Shown: in pieces, positions 27,313 through 35,233 of the stretch | How positions within the stretch are numbered: position 1 is the first letter of the stretch | How the letters are laid out: the number at the start of each line of letters is the position of its first letter | Origin: Deltaproteobacteria bacterium | GTDB lineage: Bacteria > Desulfobacterota > Binatia > UBA9968 | DNA: 57,959 nt | Assembly: GCA_016193465.1 (NCBI GenBank) | Contig: JACPSE010000137.1 | Span: 1 to 57,959 of the forward strand | Direction: 5' to 3' | The notes under the pieces: model-generated | Told to the model about the DNA's origin: nothing | The model's input: only the letters and a program-made list of their open reading frames with translations | The model's database searches: none | Program-made: the position numbers and the translations under genes

Positions 27313-28410
27313 ATGCTGATTCTCAATAACGATGAGATCGAATCGCTTATTTCAGTCGAGACCTCGCTGCGGTTTTTGGAGAAAGCTTACAGTCAGCAAG
27401 CCGAAGGAAGAGCCGTCTACCGGCCGAGGACGGATCTCTACCTGCCGGAGACCACCCGCAGCGGCGTTTATGCCTTCAAGTCCATGGAAGGCGGTCTTAC
27501 GGATCCCCCGGTCGTGGCGCTGCGTCTCAACTCGAATGTCATCCGCTGGGAAGAACGGGAGGGAAGGACAATCAAAAGAAAAATCCCGCAGGCAGGAAGC
27601 GGAAAATGGGTGGGTCTCATCCTGCTATTTTCCGCCGAGACCGGAGAGCCTCTGGCCATTTTTCCTGACGGCGTCATCCAGAGGTGGCGGGTAGCCGGCA
27701 CCAGCGCCCTGGCGGCGCGCTATCTTGCCAGGGAAAACGCGGCGACCCTTGGCATATTCGGCTCTGGATGGCAGGCGGGGGCGCATGTGCCGATGATGTG
27801 CGGGGTAAGGACGATCAAGCGCGTCCGGCTCTACAGCCCCACGAAGGCCAATCGCGAGCGCTTCGCCGAGGAGATGGAGAGAAAAGTCCGGGTTCCGGTG
27901 GAGGTGGTGGAGCGGGCTGAAGAGGTGGCTGATGGGGCCGACATTCTGGTAGCGGCCACCAATGCCATTACCCGGGTGATCGAACCGCAATGGCTCCGCC
28001 CCGGAGTCCACGTTACCTGCGTCAAGGATTGCGAGCTCGGGGAGGAGACGATCCGCAGGGCGGACCGGCTGGCGATTCACTGCCGCAGGTTCGCGCCGCT
28101 GAATTACATCGCGGGTTTCGGAGACAGAGAGATTGAGGTCCACGACCCGGTTGACTTGGTGCAGCAGGGAAGCGGGAGCGTTCCCCCTCTCGAGCCTCCT
28201 TTCTGGGTCAGCGCCCCGGAGCTAAAAGATCTTGTAGCCGGAACGATCCCCGGCAGAAAATCAGACAAGGAGATTACCTGCTTCATCAACAACATCGGTC
28301 TGGGACTCCAGTTCGCCGCCCTGGGAGCCGGCGTGTACGCGGATGCCAAATCTAAAGGAGTGGGGCGTGAGGTGCCGACGGATTGGTTTCTGGAAAGCGT
28401 GCACCCGTGA
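27313..28410 (+). CDS. ornithine cyclodeaminase / mu-crystallin family protein
   Basis: The 365-aa protein matches the ornithine cyclodeaminase, alanine dehydrogenase and mu-crystallin family: an N-terminal substrate domain (EIESLISVETSLRFLEKAY), a Rossmann domain with LGIFGSGWQAGAHVPMM near residue 155, and GADILVAATNA. These proteins catalyse NAD(P)-linked deamination, dehydrogenation or imine reduction of amino acids. A C-terminal stretch (ITCFINNIGLGLQFAALGAGVY) matches the conserved GxGxQxxA helix. It follows the M20 gene by 23 bases, so an amino-acid-like ligand for this operon is plausible but unproven. Confidence 0.9.
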   Translation: MLILNNDEIESLISVETSLRFLEKAYSQQAEGRAVYRPRTDLYLPETTRSGVYAFKSMEGGLTDPPVVALRLNSNVIRWEEREGRTIKRKIPQAGSGKWVGLILLFSAETGEPLAIFPDGVIQRWRVAGTSALAARYLARENAATLGIFGSGWQAGAHVPMMCGVRTIKRVRLYSPTKANRERFAEEMERKVRVPVEVVERAEEVADGADILVAATNAITRVIEPQWLRPGVHVTCVKDCELGEETIRRADRLAIHCRRFAPLNYIAGFGDREIEVHDPVDLVQQGSGSVPPLEPPFWVSAPELKDLVAGTIPGRKSDKEITCFINNIGLGLQFAALGAGVYADAKSKGVGREVPTDWFLESVHP

Positions 28411-28467
28411 AGGACGTCAGGTTGGAAATACGTTGCAGCTTCTGCGAAAGTTTGGAATACTGGCGAA

Positions 28468-28752
28468 GTGCCGCAGGGACCTGACAACGGTTGGAAGTGC
28501 CTGAATGTCACCGTCAGCGACAAGGAGTCCGGTGATGTTATTGAATACAAAGTCCACTTCTACCGGAAGACCGACGGATGGTACGACGAAGTGCGCTATG
28601 ACAGTCACGAAATCAAGAAGGGAAGGAAGACCCTTGCTCCGCATCTGCACGTCAAGCTCGCTACTCCATTTAAAGATCCCAGGAAGGGGGAAGAGGAGCT
28701 AAGGCAGATCATTGACAGAGTCTTGCCGACCATTAAGGAGATAAGCGTATGA
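28468..28752 (+). CDS. small protein of unknown function, first of a coupled pair
   Basis: The 94-codon frame starts at GTG 28468; no ATG is available in the conserved part and no ribosome site is obvious. The product is a beta-rich small protein (GDVIEYKVHFYRKTDGWYDE, then VRYDSHE and HLHVKL). I do not recognise the family with confidence. The histidine-rich, compact shape and the following gene overlapping by four bases (ATGA) resemble toxin-antitoxin operons. It follows the ornithine cyclodeaminase-like gene by 57 bases but is probably an independent small module. Confidence 0.65.
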   Translation: MPQGPDNGWKCLNVTVSDKESGDVIEYKVHFYRKTDGWYDEVRYDSHEIKKGRKTLAPHLHVKLATPFKDPRKGEEELRQIIDRVLPTIKEISV

Positions 28753-29018
28753 GCCGTGTGCTAGCGATACGGGGGACCGAGGGAGAGAAGGAAGTCGATT
28801 ATTCGTCTCTTTCCCTGAAAGAAATTCAGAAGAAGATTAAGGCCCACGAGAAGAGATACGGAAGCTTCGTCAAGTTTTTGAAAAGCTACGACTGTGAATC
28901 CAGCTCCCCTGAAGACTACCTGGTGCTTATCGACTGGGAATGTCTCATAAACGAGTTGAAGCTTAGAAAAGGCACCGGTCTTACTCTCGTGAAGGGCGGC
29001 AAAAAAAAGCCCCGCTGA
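28749..29018 (+). CDS. small protein of unknown function, second of a coupled pair
   Basis: This 89-aa protein overlaps the preceding gene by ATGA. It is highly charged and helical (LSLKEIQKKIKAHEKRYGSF, then SSSPEDYLVLIDWECLINEL) with a basic tail (VKGGKKKPR). The helical, acidic-to-basic profile fits an antitoxin or adaptor paired with the preceding product, but no DNA-binding motif is recognisable. The function is unassigned. Confidence 0.65.
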   Translation: MSRVLAIRGTEGEKEVDYSSLSLKEIQKKIKAHEKRYGSFVKFLKSYDCESSSPEDYLVLIDWECLINELKLRKGTGLTLVKGGKKKPR

Positions 29019-29193
29019 CTCCTGTTTAGCCGCCGACGTTAGGCGGGCTCTAAACGCAAGAAAACCGCATTCCTTCCATTTGGAAAGAAAGTCGAGATCT
29101 GGAAGTTTGGACCCTGCTGCTAGGTTCCCGGCTTCGTGTCGATCGTAACTCTGGCGGAGCTTGACAAGCGTATCCGAAATAGGATACACATAC

Positions 29194-29388
29194 ATGAGTC
29201 GATGGAAACGTCACGGGGTTATCGTGGTTCTCTATTCGACGGATCACGACCCGAAGCACGTCCATATTTTTGAGGACCGCAAGAGGCTTCTCAAATTCGA
29301 CATCGAGTCTTGGACCGTGATGGAGGGTAAGATGACACCCAAGGCGAGGAAGGCGCTCGAAGCCCTGAGGAAAGAAGGCATTTTATGA
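29194..29388 (+). CDS. DUF4160 family protein
   Basis: The 64-aa product MSRWKRHGVIVVLYSTDHDP followed by KHVHIFEDRKRLLKFDI matches DUF4160, with its typical H-x-P-x-H-x-H segment (DHDPKHVHI). DUF4160 genes pair with DUF2442 genes in toxin-antitoxin-like loci. ATG 29194 is chosen because homologous proteins start near this point; a TTG 33 bases earlier is possible. The stop overlaps the start of the next gene (ATGA at 29385-29388), as usual for this pair. Confidence 0.8.
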   Translation: MSRWKRHGVIVVLYSTDHDPKHVHIFEDRKRLLKFDIESWTVMEGKMTPKARKALEALRKEGIL

Positions 29389-29873
29389 GAAATCCAAAGT
29401 TCAAGGAGATCAAGCCGAATTATCGGAGAAACGTGCTTGAGATCGTCCTGGTAGAGGGAAGGAGAGCAAAGAAATACAACCTCCCCTTTGCCGTATTCCA
29501 GAATAAAGCGATTGGCAGCAAGAATCGTTTTGCGTTGATCACGATCGATCGGGAATTGGGCAACCAGGCGGCCTCGTTTGCGCTTGAAGACGGCTCCAGA
29601 GGAGATTTTCCGGCGGATCTGGTCCTGTATTATTGTGATCCAAGCTATGACTGGTCGCCGATCAACCAGTTGAAGAAGGCGCTCAAGGATAAGCTGGGTG
29701 GATCAAAGCTGTCGGTTCGCGTCCTCGCCGATGCTCTCAACACCTCCCCATCTCAGGTAGTACGGCTCCTCCAGGAGAACCGCGTCTCCAAACAAATCGC
29801 CCAGCTATTTCGTCTTGCCGAGTTGGCCGGCTATCAGGTCGAGCTCACCCTCAAGAAGAAAAAAGCGGCATAA
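29385..29873 (+). CDS. DUF2442-like domain fused to an HTH domain, probable antitoxin
   Basis: The 162-aa protein has an N-terminal DUF2442-like part (NYRRNVLEIVLVEGRRAKKY and FALITIDRELGNQAASF), a linker, and a C-terminal Xre-like helix-turn-helix from about residue 105 (LSVRVLADALNTSPSQVVRL, then LAELAGYQVELTL). The fusion suggests that the antitoxin also acts as an autorepressor of its operon. It overlaps the DUF4160 start gene by four bases. The DUF4160/DUF2442 pair at 30060-30556 on the other strand lacks the HTH domain. Confidence 0.75.
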   Translation: MRNPKFKEIKPNYRRNVLEIVLVEGRRAKKYNLPFAVFQNKAIGSKNRFALITIDRELGNQAASFALEDGSRGDFPADLVLYYCDPSYDWSPINQLKKALKDKLGGSKLSVRVLADALNTSPSQVVRLLQENRVSKQIAQLFRLAELAGYQVELTLKKKKAA

Positions 29874-30059
29874 GTTACTTTTTGAGAATTTGAGGTAGCA
29901 CGTCGTTATCGGATAATGTCTCGGCCAAAAAGAGAGCAGTGGGCGTCTCGGCGCTTACACGGGATCGCTGGGGCGGTTTGAGTTTTCTCGGCGCCTTTAG
30001 GTCAGCAGGAAATTTCTATAAGTCTATCACTCACTCTATCACTTTCACTAACCCGCCTT

Positions 30060-30332
30060 CTAACCCGTTTTCCTTATGTCCGCCGTTTTGATCATGCCAT
30101 CGATGGAAAGATCCTCGTCCAGCTCCGGCCAATGGATGCCGTAGCCCGAGGGGGACAAAACATAATTCATCTTTGTCCGTTCGTCCGCTGACGCAAGCTT
30201 TCTCGAAAAGCGGCGCAGATCGATTCTATAGGCCTTTCCGTCAACTCTGATCAGGAGAAAGTGCTTATCAAAACGGATGTTAGCTATCTCGTGGTATTTT
30301 TTCACTTTCTTTTCCTCTGAAGCTTGTCCCAT
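30060..30332 (-). CDS. DUF2442 family protein, probable antitoxin
   Basis: The 90-aa protein (KYHEIANIRFDKHFLLIRVD, then GKAYRIDLRRFSRKLASA and GYGIHWPELDEDLSIDGMI) is a clear DUF2442 member; the HWPELDEDLS segment is diagnostic. Its start overlaps the end of the DUF4160 frame at 30302-30556 by 31 bases. This is the standard two-gene arrangement, without the fused HTH seen in the nearby plus-strand pair. Confidence 0.85.
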   Translation of the reverse strand: MGQASEEKKVKKYHEIANIRFDKHFLLIRVDGKAYRIDLRRFSRKLASADERTKMNYVLSPSGYGIHWPELDEDLSIDGMIKTADIRKTG

Positions 30333-30556
30333 TCGGCCTCAATATAGTCAAAATGCTGGAAAATTATTCTTTTGACCTCCCTTTTGTCCCGGCCAGTCAT
30401 CCTGTAGCTATAGACTTCCTCCACATCGAAGTTAGCTCTATCCAGCCAATATTTACACTCCTTTTCCGCCTTTTGGCAATGGATGTGAATGGGCTCGTTT
30501 GCCTCATTAGAGTAGAAAAAGAAGCGCCACCCCCTGATAAAAAGAATCGTCGGTAT
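30302..30556 (-). CDS. DUF4160 family protein lacking a standard start codon
   Basis: On the minus strand an 84-aa frame reads xPTILFIRGWRFFFYSNEAN, followed by EPIHIHCQKAEKECKYWL, and runs to RKRK-stop, a full-length DUF4160 protein. At the position where members begin MPTI the codon is ATA (30554-30556), preceded two codons earlier by TAA, and there is no in-frame ATG, GTG or TTG before the conserved core. Either ATA is used as a rare start or the ATG was lost, leaving a broken toxin next to an intact antitoxin. It is too short and start-less for ordinary gene callers. Confidence 0.7.
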   Translation of the reverse strand: MPTILFIRGWRFFFYSNEANEPIHIHCQKAEKECKYWLDRANFDVEEVYSYRMTGRDKREVKRIIFQHFDYIEAEWDKLQRKRK

Positions 30557-30782
30557 CTGTTAAGCCGAATATTATAGGGTGCGGCCATAAAAAGCTACCG
30601 TAGAAGAAGTACGACGCGAGGCGTCGGGACCCGCGATTAGGAGACCAAAAGGCTAAGTTGTGCGAGATTGTTTAGACTGTCGTGCCTAACCCAGACTCCC
30701 CCCCCTTGTCCTATCTGAAATCCTGCAAAATAACTGGCTTAGCTCGATATTATGAAGGCGCTGTGCTTCCCTTGTGGTGGTT

Positions 30783-31982
30783 TCACGCGGCCCCGCGCGG
30801 CGGCTTAAGAAAAAAGTATAAGACCAGGGTCACCAGAAGCGATACGACTGCGGCAGTGCCAAGCCCCAATGCTGCGCCGAAGGCCGCTGTAAGAGCGCCC
30901 AGCAATACTGAACCAAGGGACTGCAACCCGCGGTCGATCCCAAAAACACTTGTTACCCGGCCCAACAGCTCCACGGGCACGTCATACTGAATTACTACCC
31001 GCGCCGTGGTGCGAAAGCCGATCTGGCTGGCACCTATCAGAGCCAGGAAGATCAAGCCGATCAAGAGATTGCGTGACATACAGAAAAAGATCATAGTTGC
31101 CGAACTGAGAATCCCCATCACCCATACCAGCTTCCTCGTGTCGCCCTTCTCGCCGCGCCCTGCCAGCACCAACAAGGTCAACATGGCGCCTACGCCGGGC
31201 GCGGACATTAGCAAACCCAACCCTTCCGGCCCGACTTGAAAGACGTGCTTGGCGAAGACAGGCAAGAAACGCTGGTAGGTTCCGACCAGGATAGTCATGG
31301 TGTATGCAATCCCCATGATCGCCAAAATGGTCGGTGCATGCCTAATGTAATGTAACCCTGCTTTGATCTCGCTCATGAAGTTCTGATTGGCGCTATCCAG
31401 TGTTGGTCCTGAGTGCCGAATCAAAAGCAGCTCTAGGCCGGCGATCAAAAGGACAATCCCGTCGAGCAAGAAACAGCCCCCGACGCCAATCCACAGTATC
31501 AAGGTGCCTCCCAATGAAGGCCCCACGACACGCGCCGCATTGAAGGCAGCCGAGGACAAGGCAACCGCATTCATAATCTGCTTCTCGGGCACCAGCTCGT
31601 GGATGAGTGACTGCGTGGCTGATGGACTGGCGCTTTTGGCGACCGAGACCAGCACTTCCAGAACGATAATGTGCCACACCTCCAGAGTCCCGAGGTAATA
31701 GAGTAGGGACATGATGAAAACCGGGATCGCCGAGAGAAATTGAATAAGCTGGAGAATTCGGACGCGGTTGTAACGATCGGCAAGAGCGCCAGCGAAAAGG
31801 GCTAGCGTTAGCCGCGGCACCGATTCGCAAAGACCCAAAACCCCGAGAACTATGGCGGACGACGTGATTTCGTAAACGTACCAGTAAACCGCGACCTCAC
31901 GGACAAACTGGCCTATGGAACCCAAAAAATCGCTCGACACGAAGAGGGCGTAGTTGCGGTTGCGCAGGGAGCTAAAGATCAA
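30783..31982 (-). CDS. MFS transporter, MFS_3/enterobactin-exporter-like
   Basis: This 399-aa inner-membrane protein has about 12 hydrophobic segments. It opens with MIFSSLRNRNYALFVSSDFL and has the MFS loop 2-3 signature GALADRYNRVRILQL (GxxxDRxxRR type) around residue 70. The MFS_3 branch includes EntS and small-molecule exporters. The start is TTG 31982, with GAGAGGA well placed upstream. It is the last gene of a minus-strand run of oxidoreductase-type genes, so it may export or import their substrate or product (inference). Confidence 0.9.
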   Translation of the reverse strand: MIFSSLRNRNYALFVSSDFLGSIGQFVREVAVYWYVYEITSSAIVLGVLGLCESVPRLTLALFAGALADRYNRVRILQLIQFLSAIPVFIMSLLYYLGTLEVWHIIVLEVLVSVAKSASPSATQSLIHELVPEKQIMNAVALSSAAFNAARVVGPSLGGTLILWIGVGGCFLLDGIVLLIAGLELLLIRHSGPTLDSANQNFMSEIKAGLHYIRHAPTILAIMGIAYTMTILVGTYQRFLPVFAKHVFQVGPEGLGLLMSAPGVGAMLTLLVLAGRGEKGDTRKLVWVMGILSSATMIFFCMSRNLLIGLIFLALIGASQIGFRTTARVVIQYDVPVELLGRVTSVFGIDRGLQSLGSVLLGALTAAFGAALGLGTAAVVSLLVTLVLYFFLKPPRGAA

Positions 31983-32102
31983 TATCGAAGAGTCCTCTCT
32001 AGGTGCGGTATGTTCCTTATAGCTTATCCTTTCAGGCGAAAAAAGGGTATTTCGATATTCCTCTATCTGATTGGTCGCTCAACGCCTCTCATTCGTACTC
32101 CT

Positions 32103-32873
32103 TCATTCAAACGACAACGCGGCGCCGTGGGTGAGGGTTTTGTCCAGAGGGCCAAGCCTGTTGGAGCTTGTCCGCAGCGTTGTGGAGAAAGGGGATGGGC
32201 CGTGCGCTTTCATCCAGTCAGTGAGAGGGCTATTGTCGGTAACAGGTTTGACGAATTCAAAAGTGTGAGGGCCGATTGTAAATCGCAAACCCGCAGCGTT
32301 TAGCTCCTCTCGCCGCACTGCCGCTCCATCATAACCCAGGACGCTCTTATACCACCCTGCGACATTAGGGAGATCATCCACGGCTACGGTGATAGTTCCG
32401 ATTCCGCGAGCGGCGTTCTGGTGATCGAACCTCTGGGGGACCCGTTCGCTCCTGGGCGTCTCGTCCTGGATCAGAAAAGGCGCTACGCCCCGATGCGGCT
32501 CGCGGGCAAGAGAGAGCAGCCACTTGAGCTGGTAGCCGTCCGGCCGGGCGCGCGACCAGGGAACAGGATCATCGATATTCACGCCGGCATTGCGCAGCTT
32601 CGCGGTATCTCCAACCAGGTCGTCGGTCTGCATGCAGAAGTCGACCAGTCCCCCGCCTCTTTGAAGCGCCCTCCACCAACGATGTTCGGGATTGTCTCGG
32701 TAGAACGAGATCAACTCGATATAGGAGCCGTCGGCCAGGGAGATCAAGCCGTTGTAAGTGCCCACGGGATGCTTGCCGCCCGGGACGACAGTGAAGCCGA
32801 CCTCGCGGTAGTCCTGCGCCGCCTCCTCGAGGTCGCGAACGGCAATGACGATGTGGTCGATGCCGAGGAGCAT
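32103..32873 (-). CDS. VOC (glyoxalase/bleomycin-resistance) superfamily protein
   Basis: The 256-aa protein begins MLLGIDHIVIAVRDLEEAAQ, the beta-strand and His metal ligand of VOC domains, followed by GFTVVPGGKHPVGTYNGLI and DGSYIELISFYR with the metal-binding Glu. A second weaker VOC half follows (GTITVAVDDLPNVAGWYKSV). VOC proteins include dioxygenases, isomerases and lyases. It lies six bases after the LLM oxidoreductase stop, with AGGAGG within that gene's end, so the two are translationally linked. Confidence 0.88.
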   Translation of the reverse strand: MLLGIDHIVIAVRDLEEAAQDYREVGFTVVPGGKHPVGTYNGLISLADGSYIELISFYRDNPEHRWWRALQRGGGLVDFCMQTDDLVGDTAKLRNAGVNIDDPVPWSRARPDGYQLKWLLSLAREPHRGVAPFLIQDETPRSERVPQRFDHQNAARGIGTITVAVDDLPNVAGWYKSVLGYDGAAVRREELNAAGLRFTIGPHTFEFVKPVTDNSPLTDWMKAHGPSPFSTTLRTSSNRLGPLDKTLTHGAALSFE

Positions 32874-32879
32874 GGGGAT

Positions 32880-33884
32880 TTAGGAGGCGAACGCGGGAAC
32901 TATTTCGTTGACGAAGCGGCTGAGCTGGCCGCGTTGATCCCAGGAGGTGAGGCGAAGCGTGATGTGCTCGATCCCAGCATTAAAGTAATCCTTTAGCTCC
33001 TGAATACACTGCTTTGAATTCCCTACGGTCGTGAATCCTTCGACAAAGGCGGCGCTAAAGTTCGAGGTGTAGTATTTGTCCAGAAAGGCCTTGCTCTCCT
33101 GGAGCGCCAGCTTGCGATCTTCCTGAATGTTGATGTTGTGGTAGAGGGCGTTTCCCAGCTTCGCCGGATCGCGTCCCTCCTCGCGCGCCATCTCCAGGAT
33201 GCGTGCCCATTGGTGTCTGAATTGCTTCGGGCTCACCTTGTTGGTCATCCAGCCGTCGGCGTAGCGGGCGACGCGGCGGAAGCTCCGCTCGATTGCCGCC
33301 TGAGGGGCGCTCGCGCCGTCTTTCCAGGTGAGGCCTGTGGGGTTGCTGGCGATCCAGATAGGGCAGGGCTGCTGCGCCGGTCTCGGCTCAAGCGTCACAT
33401 CCTCGAAGCGGTAAAAGCGACCGTAGTGAGTCACCCTTTTCTCGGCGAAGAGCTTGCGCAGAATGACAATTCCTTCTTCGAGGCGGGCCATGCGCTCGCC
33501 CGCCTTGATGCCCATGACGGCATGCTCGCGCGCCTGCGCCGCGCTCTGCTCGTTGGGACCGCCCAGGCAAACGGTGAGCCAGCTGCGGCCGCCGGACAGG
33601 ACATCAAGGCTTGCCCATTGCTGGGCGAAGAGTACCGGATGGCGATGCGGGAACGTTGCCATGCAGCCGACGGCGAGCCGGACTTTTTTGGTAACGGCCG
33701 CCAGTGCGGAAAGCAGGGTAACGGACTCAAGGCGTGGCTTCGCCAGCAGGCTGTCCCCGACCCAGACCGCGTCAAAGGCGCCTGAGGCCTCGGCTCGCAT
33801 TGCCATGTCAATAAGATCGCTCGCTTTGACGGCGCCAATAATGACGCCGCGATTCGCCAGAGTCAGTCCAAAAGAGGCTTTCAT
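32880..33884 (-). CDS. LLM-class flavin-dependent oxidoreductase
   Basis: The 334-aa protein is a luciferase-like F420 or FMN monooxygenase: it starts MKASFGLTLANRGVIIGAVK, and has GAFDAVWVGDSLLAKPR, VGCMATFPHRHPVLFAQQWA (strand 3 and following) and LSGGRSWLTVCLGG. ATG 33884 is preferred over TTG 33920 because LLM proteins start at this strand. The substrate is unknown; such enzymes oxidise sulfonates, nitro- or aromatic compounds among others. It is followed directly by the VOC gene. Confidence 0.9.
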   Translation of the reverse strand: MKASFGLTLANRGVIIGAVKASDLIDMAMRAEASGAFDAVWVGDSLLAKPRLESVTLLSALAAVTKKVRLAVGCMATFPHRHPVLFAQQWASLDVLSGGRSWLTVCLGGPNEQSAAQAREHAVMGIKAGERMARLEEGIVILRKLFAEKRVTHYGRFYRFEDVTLEPRPAQQPCPIWIASNPTGLTWKDGASAPQAAIERSFRRVARYADGWMTNKVSPKQFRHQWARILEMAREEGRDPAKLGNALYHNINIQEDRKLALQESKAFLDKYYTSNFSAAFVEGFTTVGNSKQCIQELKDYFNAGIEHITLRLTSWDQRGQLSRFVNEIVPAFAS

Positions 33885-33908
33885 GCTCAACTGCGTACTG
33901 AAAGCAAA

Positions 33909-34427
33909 ATGGCTTGTCAAGGGAAAGCCGCTGATACCTTCAAGGCGCCTCTCGGGACAAATGAGCTCGCCTTACGCGGGCTACGGGGTGAAGCTCTCGC
34001 CCTGGCCCCAGGCGAGACAATTCCGGTCCCATGCATCGCGGAGGCGGAAATCGTGTTGGAAGGGGAGATCCTTCCCGAGGGTTGGAGCCAGCCGGAGGGC
34101 CCCTTCTGCGAGTTTAACCGGCTGATGGGTGGAGTGCATTACAACCCCCGCGTGAAAATTAAGGCAGTGATGCGCCGGCGTGACGCGGTTTGCTACGCCC
34201 TTCACATGCCGTGGAAAAATATTTGGCTGAGCGCGCCGATCTATGAGGCGGCGGCTTGGCGCGTGCTGCGCGAGGCCGGGGTAAGCGCGACCGCGATCAA
34301 CGTGACGCCGGGGGGATGCTGTCACTGGCACATCATGGCCGCTATAAAAAAACAGCCTGGACAGGATGCTGATGAGTTTAATTATGCAGGCGCGGCCTCC
34401 GGCATCTCGGCCAGAAGCCGGCCGTAG
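33909..34427 (+). pseudogene. remnant of a UbiD-family decarboxylase gene
   Basis: An isolated 172-codon frame carries the middle of a UbiD protein: IAEAEIVLEGEILPEGWSQP then EGPFCEFNRL, and INVTPGGCCHWHIMAAIKKQ. These are the conserved LEGE and EGPFGEF region and the later CHxxxxxIKK region of prenylated-flavin decarboxylases of about 450-500 aa. The N-terminal third and C-terminal end are missing. The 3' end runs into, and overlaps, the minus-strand racemase-like gene. The remnant sits inverted within a minus-strand gene run. Confidence 0.75.
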
Positions 34428-35128
34428 CCGGAAGCCGGCTTGCGGAAGCCAAGCCGGATCTGCGTCTCCCAACAGCGCGCTGGCGCAGGGTGGACCACAG
34501 GCACGCCCAAGGTTTGCTCTAGCTGGTCGATGATTTCGAGGGTCTTCCAGGCGGAGCCGAGCAGATAAATCCCTTCGGCGTCCCGGTGCTTCTCAAATAC
34601 TCTTTTTATATGGTCGTAGACCTGCATGGGCGGGAGCGTGGGCACGTCGGCGAAGGGCACCTGAATACCCTCCATGGCCAGCACCCGGAACCCAGCCTCG
34701 GTAAAGTAACGGGCGAAGACGCCGTTCAGCTTTTCGGGAAAATAGCTCGCGCCGATGAACTTATGGATGCCGAGTGTTCTCAGAGCAAGGACGTGGTTCT
34801 GCCCTGAGGTAAACATCGGGACGCCGTATTTCTTCTCCCACCCCCGGATGATCTGCCGCTCCCCCTCGAAGCCAAGGAGCATGAAGGGCGGGGCGCCGCC
34901 GGGACGGATCAGGTCCGCCTCCATCCCTGCAAGCTCCGCCACTTTCGCCTCGTAACCCGGCATCGAAGCGGCGAACTCATCCTCGGTGCCGCGCGTAAAG
35001 TTCATCGTAAGGCTGATATGCCGGATGCCGGGAGGCAGGCTGTCGTCGAGCTGCTGATCTCTTGCCGCTCCCGGCCGGTTCGTCGGGTGGACCGTTCCTA
35101 CGATAAATTCTCTCTGAGTTTGATTCAT
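34382..35128 (-). CDS. Asp/Glu racemase-like protein, catalytic cysteines replaced
   Basis: The 248-aa protein is a close relative of 14633-15358: LIRPGGAPPFMLLGFEGERQ, KFIGASYFPEKLN, YLLGSAWKTLEIIDQLEQTL and PVVHPAPARCWETQIRLGF. At both usual catalytic cysteine positions it has GAPPF and GSAWKT. Its single Cys (PARCWE) lies outside the active-site motifs. Presence of two such variants in one window argues for a cysteine-independent subfamily rather than random decay. AAGGGAAAA precedes ATG 35128. It lies downstream of the SDR gene on the same strand. Confidence 0.85.
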   Translation of the reverse strand: MNQTQREFIVGTVHPTNRPGAARDQQLDDSLPPGIRHISLTMNFTRGTEDEFAASMPGYEAKVAELAGMEADLIRPGGAPPFMLLGFEGERQIIRGWEKKYGVPMFTSGQNHVLALRTLGIHKFIGASYFPEKLNGVFARYFTEAGFRVLAMEGIQVPFADVPTLPPMQVYDHIKRVFEKHRDAEGIYLLGSAWKTLEIIDQLEQTLGVPVVHPAPARCWETQIRLGFRKPASGYGRLLAEMPEAAPA

Positions 35129-35233
35129 CGTGTTTTCCCTTATCTATGTGCCTGGCGTACAAAAGTCATCAGGTTCCCGTGGAGTCTGATAGTTTTCCTC
35201 CCTGGGACGCATCTTTGCCGCTTTTTCGCGGTT

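Noticed and set aside
30590-30720. tRNA-like stretch upstream of the MFS gene
   Set aside because: No complete cloverleaf, T-loop GGTTCRA or acceptor pairing could be found.
33138-33785. 215-codon open frame on the plus strand
   Set aside because: It is antisense to the LLM oxidoreductase gene, whose motifs are continuous.
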